Below, piece by piece: positions 24,400 through 33,094 of a stretch of DNA of 64,000 bases (positions are counted from its first letter, which is position 1; each line of letters begins with the position of its first letter). The stretch lies in contig NZ_JACSQM010000002.1 of the NCBI RefSeq assembly GCF_014836645.1, positions 186,001 to 250,000 on the forward strand, written 5' to 3'. The translations under genes were made by a program, and so were the position numbers. The notes beneath the pieces are model-generated. The model made no database searches. It was not told the DNA's origin and saw nothing but the letters and a program-made list of their open reading frames with translations. Source of the stretch: Fictibacillus norfolkensis. GTDB lineage: Bacteria; Bacillota; Bacilli; Bacillales; Fictibacillaceae.

Positions 24400-25737
24400 T
24401 TACTGATTAGTTGACTTTCTTCTGAATAAGAATAGTGCTGACACAGCTAATAGTGAGCCAAGACCAGTTAGAGCAATTGCAGAAGCAGATGTAGAATCAC
24501 TCGCTCCACCAAATCCTGTCTTCGGCATATCTGAAGGCATTTCACTACCAGCAAACTTGTCTGGCATTTGAGTTACAATCGCACCACCCAATGCTTGACC
24601 TACACCAAACATGTATTTGTAACCTTCACGGAATGATGCATATGAAGCATCGTAATCTCCTGCAACGTATTGATCAAATGTTTGTCTTACTAGGTCTTCG
24701 TGTGCTTTAATCGCTTTTTCAGCATCAGAAGCTGGCAGGTTCTCAGCCGTTGCCGCTCCTAAGAATGCTCCGAAATCCATTGCAAACTGATCAAGCTTAG
24801 CTTTTGCATCTTTTGCTTTTGCCTCATCACCTTCTAGTGTTGCTGCAACGATTTCAGATTGTGCATTAATATGGTTTCCTTGCCATACTTTTTCAAACTG
24901 TGCTGCTCCTTCTTCACCATATATAGAAGCGATAGCTGCTTTGAAATCAGCTGTATGAGCATCTTCAGCCCAGCTTACAAAATCATAGTCTTTCTTCTGA
25001 TCAAATCCTTTTTGCATGCCTGTCGCAGCTAATGCAAAGTGTTCGGCAGCTAAGCTGTTTAGTGCTGAACGTAGATCTGCTGCTGGTGTATCAGATTTCG
25101 TGTTTTCGAATTTCTCAGGCATTTGTGTAGTGATTGCTCCTGATAAAGCATCACTGATTACGTACATGTGTTTATAACCTTCACGGAATGTTTCGTTTGC
25201 TTCTTTATAGTCGCCTTCTACGTAATTATCAAACACTTCTAATACTTGAGCTTCATGTACTTTAACTGCTTCTGCTGCAGCATCTTTTGGAAGTTTACCT
25301 TCCGTTGCCGTACTAAGGAAAGTGGAGAATTCTTCAACAAATTCTGCTACTTCTTTTTCGGCATCTGCACGAGCATTTTCATCTTTTTCTTTTGCTGCGT
25401 TTACAAGATCATCTGTGTAGTTATTGTGTTCTCTAAAGATTCTCTCGAATTCAGCCGCTCCTTCTTCACCGTATACAGATGCAATAGCAGGTGTCATTTC
25501 AAGTGCGTTCTGATCTAGAGCCTTGTTCGCTGCTTCAGCATCTTTCGCTCCATCGTAAGATTTAGTCATAGCCGTAACAGCTAAGACAAAGTGCTCAGAT
25601 AAAAGATAATCCAAGTCCGCTCTCAACTGAGAAGCTGGTGTATTAACAGTTGGTTTCTCAGCTGCTTGTACATTTCCAGCTGTAGGAATCAATAAGGATA
25701 CGCTCAATGCAGGTACGATTAGTTTTTTCAAGTTCAT
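24400..25737 (-). CDS. Sortase-anchored surface protein with duplicated helical domain
   Basis: 445 residues: signal peptide (1-25), two homologous all-helical domains (about 34-210 and 222-397), then the sorting signal MPKTGFGGASD at residue 404, a hydrophobic helix and an RRKSTNQ tail. Each helical repeat keeps histidines at equivalent places (EHFxLA, a helix-B H-N, xxHExxV) and ends FREGYKxM...TQMPxKF. The pattern of a four-helix bundle with conserved His/Glu hints at metal or cofactor binding but no family is recognised. The class F sortase encoded next door should anchor it. Confidence 0.75.
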   Translation of the reverse strand: MNLKKLIVPALSVSLLIPTAGNVQAAEKPTVNTPASQLRADLDYLLSEHFVLAVTAMTKSYDGAKDAEAANKALDQNALEMTPAIASVYGEEGAAEFERIFREHNNYTDDLVNAAKEKDENARADAEKEVAEFVEEFSTFLSTATEGKLPKDAAAEAVKVHEAQVLEVFDNYVEGDYKEANETFREGYKHMYVISDALSGAITTQMPEKFENTKSDTPAADLRSALNSLAAEHFALAATGMQKGFDQKKDYDFVSWAEDAHTADFKAAIASIYGEEGAAQFEKVWQGNHINAQSEIVAATLEGDEAKAKDAKAKLDQFAMDFGAFLGAATAENLPASDAEKAIKAHEDLVRQTFDQYVAGDYDASYASFREGYKYMFGVGQALGGAIVTQMPDKFAGSEMPSDMPKTGFGGASDSTSASAIALTGLGSLLAVSALFLFRRKSTNQ

Positions 25738-25935
25738 GATAAGTTCTCTCCCTTGTCTCTAGAAATTTTTAAAGTTAGCTAACTTTCTTATCTAGATAAC
25801 GGGAGGTTTTTTAGTTTGGATCACTATTTTCAACAAATTTCTTTATTTTCCCGAAATTCAGTCCGTTTGTTAGATGTGAATATAAGGAGAAAACCCAGTC
25901 AGTACGGTGCTTTCAGAACATTTTAGGAGAGATTA

Positions 25936-26271
25936 CTATTTCACTTCTTCAATTATTGATTCTCCAGAACTGCCTTCAACCCATCTCCATTTTTCTTACA
26001 GCCTAATTCTTCCATCATTCAGGATTTCAGGTTGAGATATACAGGCTCCACCTCTTATTTCATCAGAGGTGTTCACATGATTGTATCTGAAATTCAAGCT
26101 GCCATCTTCATTTACAATTCCGATTAATGTACCTTTTAAGATTTCTCCGCCTGTGTATGAAGCTGTTACAATGTTTCCTTCTTGTTTGTAGTGAAAAGTT
26201 GTTAGTGAGGATACTTCACCGTTTGAAGAGTTTTGAACAGAAACAAATACTTTTCCATCATAGTTAACCAT
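25936..26271 (-). pseudogene. N-acetylglutamate-synthase-like small protein, interrupted by in-frame stop
   Basis: The first 91 codons encode a short beta-rich protein of a Bacillus family usually labelled n-acetylglutamate synthase ([36 protein letters not shown]). TAA at 25996-25998 ends it after GRIRL, but the same frame continues with EKWRWVEGSSGESIIEEVK to TAG at 25936, which is the normal C-terminus of the family as I know it. A single nonsense change has therefore removed about 20 residues. The truncated protein may still be made. The family label reflects annotation habit, not shown activity. Confidence 0.7.
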
Positions 26272-26410
26272 CTTTCAACCACCTTTTTAGAATATTCACA
26301 TAACTTAACATATAAGTTCGCGAATTCCCATTAAATGATACTTCATGTTAATGGTACTACGTCTATTCGCAGATCGATGTGTAACATCATCGGAGGGAGT
26401 TGTTTGCTTC

Positions 26411-27058
26411 ATGTATGATCACTTGAAAAAACTACAAAAAAAACACCTCAAAAAAGCAAGTGAAGTCTTAACTGATTCGTTTATTGATAATCCGATGTTT
26501 GTATATTTCTTTCCTGTTCCTAATAAAAGGAGAAAGATCTTACGTTCGGTCTTCCCCATGGTCCTTCGAATCCTGCAAACCAACGGCTCGTTGTATGTAA
26601 CATCTGATAGCGTGGAAGGGCTTTTTTGTGTATCACAGCAAGGAGAGAAAACAAAGGTAGGCAAGTTCATGCTCGCAGCTATATCATGTGCAATTCGCTT
26701 GCCGAATGTTTTAGTCCGATTGTCTTTACTTGATTTTTTGAGAAAAGCTAGTCGACTGCATCCAGCAAACAGTAAGCTTTCTTATTATAAACAACACTAT
26801 GAAAACTTTCTTATGGTCGATTCCGTTTGTGTAGACCCGAACCACCGACATCAAGGGCACATGACCAATATGATGAATGCCGCAGTTGCAGAAACAAAAA
26901 AGAAAAGAACGTTTTGTTTGCTGCAAACTGAAACGATGCAAAATGTGAAGATCTATACTCATCTAGGCTTTTCACTTGTTGAAGAGATAAAGAGCAATCA
27001 GATCCCCTTCTCTACTTACGTGATGATTTATGATCCGTTTGGCTTAACGATTAAATAG
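26411..27058 (+). CDS. GNAT N-acetyltransferase
   Basis: 215 residues. VDSVCVDPNHRHQGHMTNMMNAAVAETKK is the acetyl-CoA-binding core (residues about 137-165), preceded by an N-terminal VLTDSFIDNPMFVYFFP motif seen in a Bacillus acetyltransferase group. GGAGGGAG lies 11 bases before ATG 26411. Substrate unknown; single gene. Confidence 0.8.
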   Translation: MYDHLKKLQKKHLKKASEVLTDSFIDNPMFVYFFPVPNKRRKILRSVFPMVLRILQTNGSLYVTSDSVEGLFCVSQQGEKTKVGKFMLAAISCAIRLPNVLVRLSLLDFLRKASRLHPANSKLSYYKQHYENFLMVDSVCVDPNHRHQGHMTNMMNAAVAETKKKRTFCLLQTETMQNVKIYTHLGFSLVEEIKSNQIPFSTYVMIYDPFGLTIK

Positions 27059-27111
27059 AGAACTAGATTAAAAATATTTAAAAGAAAGCTAACATAATAA
27101 TAGAAGAATCG

Positions 27112-27837
27112 TTACTCATCGTCTTTAAGAAGTTCTTCCATGAACTTCTCCCTATTATTTAAAAAGTACTTGGTGACTTGAAAATGATCTGTAGATTCAT
27201 ACTCTACTTTTGATATCTTTCCATCATCAAAACTTATGATGTCAGCATTCGGATAACCTAACAATATAGGAGAATGAGTAGCAATGATAAACTGCGTATC
27301 GCCTTGAACTGTAAGATCATGAATAATTTTCAAGAAAGTGAGCTGCCTTGAAGGTGAAAGAGCTGCCTCAGGCTCATCTAGTAGATAAATTGCTCTTCCT
27401 TTAAATCGATGTAAAAACAGAGACAGAAAAGATTCACCATGAGATTGTTTGTGAAGGGATCGTCCTCCATAATCTCTAAATCCTGTATTATCTACTTCAT
27501 CAAGATGGGTAGCAAAGCTGTAGAACGATTCTGCGCGTAAAAAGAACCCGTTAGATATTTTAGGTAACCACGAAAGCCGAATATAATTGCCTAATTCTGA
27601 TTCTGAAGCATAAACATCATACGTATTGTTGCGACCACCGCCAGCTGTATTAAAATCACACTTGTCCGCGATCGCTTCTAATAATGTAGATTTCCCCGTA
27701 CCATTCTCTCCCACAAAAAAGGTTACGTTCTTTTCGATATGTATCTCATCAAGTTTGCTGATTGCAGGAATAGAGAACGGATAAGCTTTATTAGATTTAA
27801 TTTCATCACGTAGTAGCTTGATTCTTTTTAAAAACAT
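27112..27837 (-). CDS. AAA/ABC-type ATPase (OLD/RecF-like), function unknown
   Basis: 241 residues with Walker A FFVGENGTGKSTLLEA (about 41-56), an ABC-like signature SHGESFLSLF, Walker B AIYLLDEPEAALSPSRQ and a switch histidine in FIIATHSPIL. It is a compact cytoplasmic ATPase of the type often annotated AAA family ATPase, related to the ABC ATPase clade of SMC/RecF-like proteins; no nuclease or transporter partner is adjacent. AGGTG precedes ATG 27837. A 21-bp-period repeat array lies just upstream. Confidence 0.78.
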   Translation of the reverse strand: MFLKRIKLLRDEIKSNKAYPFSIPAISKLDEIHIEKNVTFFVGENGTGKSTLLEAIADKCDFNTAGGGRNNTYDVYASESELGNYIRLSWLPKISNGFFLRAESFYSFATHLDEVDNTGFRDYGGRSLHKQSHGESFLSLFLHRFKGRAIYLLDEPEAALSPSRQLTFLKIIHDLTVQGDTQFIIATHSPILLGYPNADIISFDDGKISKVEYESTDHFQVTKYFLNNREKFMEELLKDDE

Positions 27838-27878
27838 TAGCATCACCTATGAAAAGTATATCAAACTAGGCCGTCTGT

Positions 27879-28004
27879 TCGCTGCTTCAGATGATAATTT
27901 GTCCGATTCAAATAGTTATCTGTCCGTTCTAGAGGATGTTCTGTCCGTTCTAGTAAAGAATCTGTCCAATCTAATCAATAATCTGTCCAATAATTCCCCT
28001 CTCT
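27879..28004. repeat. 21-bp-period degenerate repeat array 1
   Basis: TGTCC recurs at 27900, 27921, 27942, 27963 and 27984, an exact 21-bp step. Units share TGTCCGTTCTAG and an ending of the AATC type; a weaker unit precedes at 27879. It lies in the 316-bp gap between the divergent ATPase and MFS genes. A 73-residue open frame crosses it only because 21 is a multiple of three. Confidence 0.8.
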
Positions 28005-28153
28005 TCCTCCCTCCAACTTCAATACCTCAAAATAGCTAATCCTTCATTGACATGATAAACTAATTTCTTGGTTACACTCTTTTTTATCATTCATTTAACT
28101 AAGTGAACTATTTAATGAATACAGCATGATGCGTACTGTTGGGGAGGACTTTT

Positions 28154-29626
28154 ATGAGAAAACAAATTATGACCGCTTTATTGCTAGTAACTGTTCTGGC
28201 TGCGATGGAAGGTACGATTGTGAGTACAGCCATTCCACGTATCACGAGCGATCTTTCCGGCATTGAACTGGTGAGCTGGGTTTACGCTGTTTATATGCTG
28301 GCTACTGCTGTATCGACTCCGATCTATGGAAAGCTTGCGGATTTATTCGGCCGAAAAAAGGTCATTCTTGCAGGTATTATTCTATTTTTGATAGGCTCTG
28401 CTCTTTGCGGTATTGCCATGTCAATGGAACAACTCATCTTCTACCGTGCTATTCAAGGTCTCGGTGCTGGTGCAGTTATGCCGATTACGATGACGATCAT
28501 TGGAGATCTGTATGCTGAGGCAAAAGAAAGAGCGAAAGCACAAGGCTGGATCTCAGCAGTATGGGGAGTTGCTGGGGTTCTTGGACCCTTAGCGGGTGGT
28601 TTTCTTGTTGACACGCTATCATGGCGATATATTTTCTTCTTAAATATCCCGTTCGGACTTCTTGCTTTCTTCATGCTCGCAGCGAATTACAAAGAGAATC
28701 TTACAAAAGGTAAACCATATATTGATTATTGGGGAGCTGTCACGTTTTCGCTTGGTACGATCGCTTTTCTATATGCACTTTTAACAGGCAGCCAAACTCA
28801 AGAGTGGAGCAATCCTATCATTATCGGACTATTCCTAGCTGCCATCCTGCTTTATGTGCTGTTTGTATATATAGAAAAAAAATCACCTGAACCACTCATT
28901 CCACTTAACCTTTTTACTAATAAAAGTGTGTTGATCGTAAACTCACTCACATTGATTTCTGGTGCTGTCGTTATTTGTATCACGATTTATTTACCTATTT
29001 GGAGCCAAGGAGTTATGGGGAAAACGGCTACACAAGCTGGTTTTGTTTTGATGCCACTTCCTGTTATGTGGACTTTAGGTTCACTAGTTGCTGGAAACTT
29101 AGTAGGACGGTTAAAGGATAATTGGATCATTACCCTTGGAATTAGCGTAGTAAGTGCGGCTTCATTACTTTTCTATCTGTTAGATGCTCATTCTCCAACA
29201 TACTTAATCTATGTTGCATCAGGTATTCTAGGCCTTGGAATGGGACTCATTACGCCAATTTACATGCTAATCATTCAGGCTTCTGTACCCTCAAATAAAC
29301 GCGGGGTAGCTGTTGCATCAAATACATTTACGAATACATTCAGCCAGACGCTCGGATCTGCTGTGTTCGGAACGATTTTTAACTTGATTACCATCTCTAA
29401 GGCTGAAAAAGCTGGACAAGACCTTGATCTGAACGCTTCTTTTGAACATGGTGGTGAACTAAAAGCTAGCCAATTGGGTCAACTTCAAGAAATAATAGCT
29501 TCTGGGGTTCATGCTATTTACGGTGTTACGCTTCTTTTAACCGTAGGTGGGATTGGTATCTCATTTCTACTACTAAAATATAGAAATGAACAGAACGAAC
29601 AGATTAATTCTTCTAATGCTAGCTAA
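28154..29626 (+). CDS. DHA2-family MFS multidrug exporter (14 helices)
   Basis: 490 residues with about 14 membrane helices. Motif GKLADLFGRKKV (loop 2-3) and the TM5 motif GAGAVMPITMTIIGDLYAEAKERAKAQGW are those of drug:H+ antiporters of the DHA2 family (LmrB/EmrB type). GGGGAGG precedes ATG 28154. Followed by a MarR regulator on the same strand with its own promoter, the probable controller. Confidence 0.85.
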   Translation: MRKQIMTALLLVTVLAAMEGTIVSTAIPRITSDLSGIELVSWVYAVYMLATAVSTPIYGKLADLFGRKKVILAGIILFLIGSALCGIAMSMEQLIFYRAIQGLGAGAVMPITMTIIGDLYAEAKERAKAQGWISAVWGVAGVLGPLAGGFLVDTLSWRYIFFLNIPFGLLAFFMLAANYKENLTKGKPYIDYWGAVTFSLGTIAFLYALLTGSQTQEWSNPIIIGLFLAAILLYVLFVYIEKKSPEPLIPLNLFTNKSVLIVNSLTLISGAVVICITIYLPIWSQGVMGKTATQAGFVLMPLPVMWTLGSLVAGNLVGRLKDNWIITLGISVVSAASLLFYLLDAHSPTYLIYVASGILGLGMGLITPIYMLIIQASVPSNKRGVAVASNTFTNTFSQTLGSAVFGTIFNLITISKAEKAGQDLDLNASFEHGGELKASQLGQLQEIIASGVHAIYGVTLLLTVGGIGISFLLLKYRNEQNEQINSSNAS

Positions 29627-29685
29627 AATATTTTTTAATAGTCAAAGAAAGAGGCTTCAGAAAGCCAACATCCATTTATTTCAAA

Positions 29686-29730
29686 TTGAACAACTCGTAT
29701 TAACTATGTTACAGTAGGCACATAGTTAAT
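29686..29730 (+). promoter_or_regulatory. marR promoter with inverted-repeat operator
   Basis: TTGAAC (29686-29691) and TTACAG (29709-29714) are 17 bases apart. ATTAACTATGT (29699-29709) and ACATAGTTAAT (29720-29730) form a perfect inverted repeat over the -10 region, a likely MarR autoregulatory site. Confidence 0.6.
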
Positions 29731-29777
29731 AATGTTAAGAATAAAAGCTTTAAATATTTAAAAAATCAAGTAATATG

Positions 29778-29808
29778 AGACGGCACTTAATAAGAAGTGT
29801 CGTCTTTT
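29778..29808 (+). terminator. Terminator-like hairpin in the marR 5' leader
   Basis: AGACGGCACTT/AAGTGTCGTCT (11 pairs, one G-T) with a six-base loop and TTTTC tail, 23 bases before the marR start codon. Position suggests attenuation rather than gene-end termination. Confidence 0.6.
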
Positions 29809-29830
29809 CATTTACTTTAGGAGAATGATT

Positions 29831-30244
29831 ATGAATAACAAAGACAACTTTGAGATAAATGAACTAATTAAATTTGTTAAAAATTTTAAAGAATCATTCC
29901 TTCATGATGAAAAACTAAATTATATTCAAATTGAAACCATGATTTATTTGCTTGAGCATAAAAATCAAACAATCACTGCACTTGCTGAAAAAATAGATAC
30001 AAGTCCAGCTTCAACTTCTACCCTTATTGATCGGCTTGCTAAAAAAGGAATGGTCGATCGGCAATATACAGAGTCTGATCGCAGAAAAGTTTACGTATCA
30101 TTAACAAAGAATGGTTCACAGGAAATCACTAGGTTGCTGATTAAAAAAAACGAAATCATTTCCTCATCACTTTCACCATTAACATCTAAAGAAAAGCTCA
30201 CTTTTACAAAGTTAAACGAGCTTTTCAAAAAAATTAACGACTAA
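29831..30244 (+). CDS. MarR-family regulator
   Basis: 137 residues with the winged-helix core ITALAEKIDTSPASTSTLIDRLAKKGMVDRQYTESDRRKVYVSLT. The DRR wing and dimerising terminal helices are typical. ATG 29831 has AGGAG seven bases upstream; the in-frame ATG at 29825 is too close to that site. It sits behind a promoter carrying a perfect inverted repeat and behind a terminator-like hairpin, and follows an MFS exporter gene it probably regulates. Confidence 0.85.
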   Translation: MNNKDNFEINELIKFVKNFKESFLHDEKLNYIQIETMIYLLEHKNQTITALAEKIDTSPASTSTLIDRLAKKGMVDRQYTESDRRKVYVSLTKNGSQEITRLLIKKNEIISSSLSPLTSKEKLTFTKLNELFKKIND

Positions 30245-30248
30245 TCTT

Positions 30249-30995
30249 CTAAACCAACATCATCAGTACAGAAAAACCTGTTAATCCTGCGATAAACGCC
30301 ACATAGCTGCTTTCCTGATTCTCTGGAAGTTCTTCTTTTAGGACATTTAATATGATACCTCCAGCTAGCAAAGCAACTAATATTGATTCAATCAGTACAT
30401 GAACTACGGTGATAGCTCCGATTGCCCAACCAATTAAGATCGCAACTGTAAGTAACACTCTTCCATACTTGTCATATTTTTGTTTGTGATCCTTCCTAAG
30501 GCCATGATCATTAGCGACAAAGTGAATGCTCAGTGCCAAAAAAAAGAAGAACATTCCCCATTTTGTCTCGTACTCTTCTCTAATCAGCAAATAACCAATA
30601 ACCGCATTGTAAAGAAAGAATGATGTCATATGTACCCAGAAGACACCTGAAGAAACAGCAACTTCTTCAGGATTTGATTGTGCACCTTTTTTCTTTTTTG
30701 AATTCTTGACTAATCGCTCTAGTCCATAAAAAAGTGCCAGACCGAGCATCGCAATTAAATAAATATGGTCCTCTACGTAGTGCCCAATTCCTTTTTTAAG
30801 CGATTCTCCTACCTTTTGTTGATAGTGGTTCAAATCAGGAAGCAAATGTAGAAAAACATAAGCAACAGCTACGCCACCTGAAAAAGATAAAAATTTACTT
30901 CGAGGAGAGTCTTTTATAAAACTTAAGTACTTAGAGCTTAAATGGACAAGTGCGAACCCGATTACAAATAGAAAACTAAGAACTGTTTTTGTCAT
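30249..30995 (-). CDS. Polytopic membrane protein, possibly ZIP-like
   Basis: 248 residues, about eight helices. FLSFSGGVAVAYVFLHLLPDL resembles the TM1-TM2 part of ZIP metal transporters, and a histidine-bearing SIHFVANDHGLRKDH loop and LLAGGIILNVLKEELPE segment also fit loosely. The core HNxxD/HExxH motifs of ZIP TM4-5 are not clear, so metal transport is uncertain. GAGGAG precedes ATG 30995. Single gene on the minus strand, abutting marR convergently. Confidence 0.55.
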   Translation of the reverse strand: MTKTVLSFLFVIGFALVHLSSKYLSFIKDSPRSKFLSFSGGVAVAYVFLHLLPDLNHYQQKVGESLKKGIGHYVEDHIYLIAMLGLALFYGLERLVKNSKKKKGAQSNPEEVAVSSGVFWVHMTSFFLYNAVIGYLLIREEYETKWGMFFFFLALSIHFVANDHGLRKDHKQKYDKYGRVLLTVAILIGWAIGAITVVHVLIESILVALLAGGIILNVLKEELPENQESSYVAFIAGLTGFSVLMMLV

Positions 30996-31177
30996 CTGCA
31001 AACTCCTCTCCCTTTATTAATAAGTACACTTAACTAGTATGTATCTATCTCCTTGTTTAATAAACAACGACATCCATTTTATAGAAAAATAGTTAATACT
31101 CTAAGTGTACCCGTCTATACTTGTCCACCGCATCCGACATATACTATTAAATCGGATGAGTGAAGGATGTGATTTGT

Positions 31178-31963
31178 ATGGAAAAAACAAAAGAGTTATT
31201 TGTGTTCGATGGAGAAACGGCTCTGTTCTTGGCAGTGATGTCTTACAAAGCCTATATTGTTCACAAACTTTGTGCGATTGAATTACCTAAGCATTACGAG
31301 ATGAAACGTGAGATCGTCTCAGATTCTGGTGAAACATTTGGATTTATTGCTGAATCTGAGGATTCACTCGTTGTGGCTTTTCGGGGAACAAAGACCATTG
31401 ATAATGTAAGCTCATACCTTGATGTTTCACAAGTCCCATATATTTATGTTACAGATAGCGGGTTAACTCATCGAGGAATCACAAAAATTTATAGTACATT
31501 TCGAGATGCTCTCTTGGCGGATATCAACCAGCTATATACAGGTGATAAACAGCTACTCGTTACAGGTCATAGCCTCGGCGGCAGTCTAGCTGCTTTATTT
31601 ACACTAGATGCAGCAGTTAACACAAATTTTATAAATCCTATTCTCTATAGTTTTGCGAGTTTGCCAATCGCTAATGAAGATTTTACTAAAAAGTTTTATG
31701 AAGAAGTGATAAACAGCATCCGAGTTGTAAATGTACACGATGCAATCTCAAATTGTATGACTCCTCTTTTTTTTAAGAACAAGCCTCTTTTAAACCTCCC
31801 TATCGGACAGGAATATCAACTTAATTTTAAGAACAGAAAATATATCCAAAATCATAGAATCCTCTGTTATATTCATTTTTTAAGCAAGCAATATCCAACT
31901 GAATACAAAAGACTTTGCAACAAATATCCGGGCTTCTTTCCCGAATCCACGATTTGTGAGTGA
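31178..31963 (+). CDS. Class 3 lipase / alpha-beta hydrolase
   Basis: 261 residues. LVVAFRGTKTIDN (oxyanion strand) and LLVTGHSLGGSLAAL with nucleophile Ser132 identify a lipase-3 fold; an aspartate in RVVNVHDAISN and a late histidine (NHRILCYIHFL) complete a likely triad. No signal peptide is seen, so the enzyme should act in the cytoplasm. AAGGATGTGAT precedes ATG 31178. An inverted repeat CATCCGA/TCGGATG (31132-31157) lies just upstream. Confidence 0.78.
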   Translation: MEKTKELFVFDGETALFLAVMSYKAYIVHKLCAIELPKHYEMKREIVSDSGETFGFIAESEDSLVVAFRGTKTIDNVSSYLDVSQVPYIYVTDSGLTHRGITKIYSTFRDALLADINQLYTGDKQLLVTGHSLGGSLAALFTLDAAVNTNFINPILYSFASLPIANEDFTKKFYEEVINSIRVVNVHDAISNCMTPLFFKNKPLLNLPIGQEYQLNFKNRKYIQNHRILCYIHFLSKQYPTEYKRLCNKYPGFFPESTICE

Positions 31964-31973
31964 TTGACAATAT

Positions 31974-32006
31974 CCGTTTAACAAAATGTTAAATGGGTTT
32001 ATTTTT
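31974..32006 (+). terminator. Intrinsic terminator, lipase gene
   Basis: CCGTTTAAC/GTTAAATGG (one G-T pair) with an AAAAT loop and a TTTATTTTT tail, 11 bases after the stop. Confidence 0.7.
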
Positions 32007-32221
32007 ATGTAAGGATGGTTTCTTATCCAATCCATTTATTTACCCGTTAACTCTGCATTGAAACACATTTATAACGAGTTAGTAGTTTTGTAACATGAAT
32101 TGTCATATCTCCCTACTTTAGAGGGACATGTACTGCTGCTAAAAAATAGAGAATGTGCTTCATGTCTAAATCATCCTTTATTGATAATATATAGAAATCA
32201 TAAAGAGAAGGGAGTTTTACA

Positions 32222-32842
32222 ATGAGAAACCTACTAAGTAAGCTTGTACTCTTTTTTGTGGTAGTGGCTTTTTTGTTCGTTCCGACTAAAGTTCAAGCGC
32301 ATGGACTATTAACTGAAGGAAGTCAGGGCTATGAGGTCGCCATCCTACAAGAAAAACTAAAAGCACTTGGTTTATTCTATGGACCTGTTACTGGATACTA
32401 TGGACCTATTACTGAGCGAGCAGTCGCTAACTTTCAGTATGAGACGAATCTTTCATCAGATGGCGTTGCTGGTCCTGCTACCTTTTTAATGTTACAAGAT
32501 GTAGAAAAAATGGCTCGCGTTGTTCACGGTGAGGCACGTGGTGAATCCTACATAGGCAAAGTTTCTGTAGCCGCTGTTATATTAAATCGTTTAGAAGACC
32601 CTGCATTCCCGAAAAATGTGAGTGATGTTATTCATCAGACAAACGCATTTACAGCCGTTCATGATGGGCAATTTCACTTAAAGCCATCCAGCAATGCATA
32701 TCGTGCAGTGCTTGACGCGAAGAAAGGCTGGGACCCGACTTACGGATCTGTTTATTACTACAATCCTGAACTTGCAACGGATACCTGGATATTTTCAAGA
32801 GCTTCCGTTACGAAGATCGGCAATCATCTTTTTGCAAAATAA
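32222..32842 (+). CDS. SleB/CwlJ-type cell-wall hydrolase
   Basis: 206 residues: signal peptide (1-26, ending VQAHG), a peptidoglycan-binding domain (about 30-92; GSQGYEVAILQEKLKALGLF...TERAVANFQ) and a Hydrolase_2 catalytic domain (MARVVHGEARGESYIGKVSVAAVILNR) with the conserved glutamate in HGEARGE. SleB is a lytic transglycosylase acting on spore cortex during germination. No ypeB follows, and the protein is shorter than typical SleB, so it may be a paralogue with a vegetative or sporulation role. Confidence 0.85.
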   Translation: MRNLLSKLVLFFVVVAFLFVPTKVQAHGLLTEGSQGYEVAILQEKLKALGLFYGPVTGYYGPITERAVANFQYETNLSSDGVAGPATFLMLQDVEKMARVVHGEARGESYIGKVSVAAVILNRLEDPAFPKNVSDVIHQTNAFTAVHDGQFHLKPSSNAYRAVLDAKKGWDPTYGSVYYYNPELATDTWIFSRASVTKIGNHLFAK

Positions 32843-32877
32843 ATTTGTGAAACATGTTTGATGTGGTGAGGATGTCG

Positions 32878-32988
32878 TTTTGTCGAAAATTGTTTAAATT
32901 ATTTTATCCCTGAAATTATGTTAGTTATCCGTGAAATTATGAATGATTACCGTAAATATATTCTTAATTACCGTGAAATTATTTGTCC
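32878..32988. repeat. 21-bp-period degenerate repeat array 2
   Basis: TATCC/TTACC words start at 32905, 32926, 32947 and 32968, each followed by (C/G)TGAAATTAT-like sequence: an exact 21-bp step. A TTTTGTCGAAAAT flank begins the array. It lies between the sleB-like gene and a bidirectional terminator. About 110 bp align without gaps with array 3 near 54.1 kb. Confidence 0.85.
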
Positions 32989-33045
32989 TGTTTCTTCTGA
33001 ACGAACAATCTGTATATATTGTCCATCTTAACTTTACACATTTAC

Positions 33046-33084
33046 AAAGAAGGTGTGCCCTTAATCCAAGGGCACACCTTCTTT
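33046..33084. terminator. Bidirectional terminator
   Basis: A perfect 17-bp stem AAAGAAGGTGTGCCCTT/AAGGGCACACCTTCTTT with a five-base loop between convergent genes. Confidence 0.9.
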
Positions 33085-33094
33085 CTATCATTTA

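Noticed and set aside
27818..28039. 73-residue open frame with NLS-type heptads
   Set aside because: Exists because the 21-bp period keeps the frame open; no ribosome site and no sensible protein.
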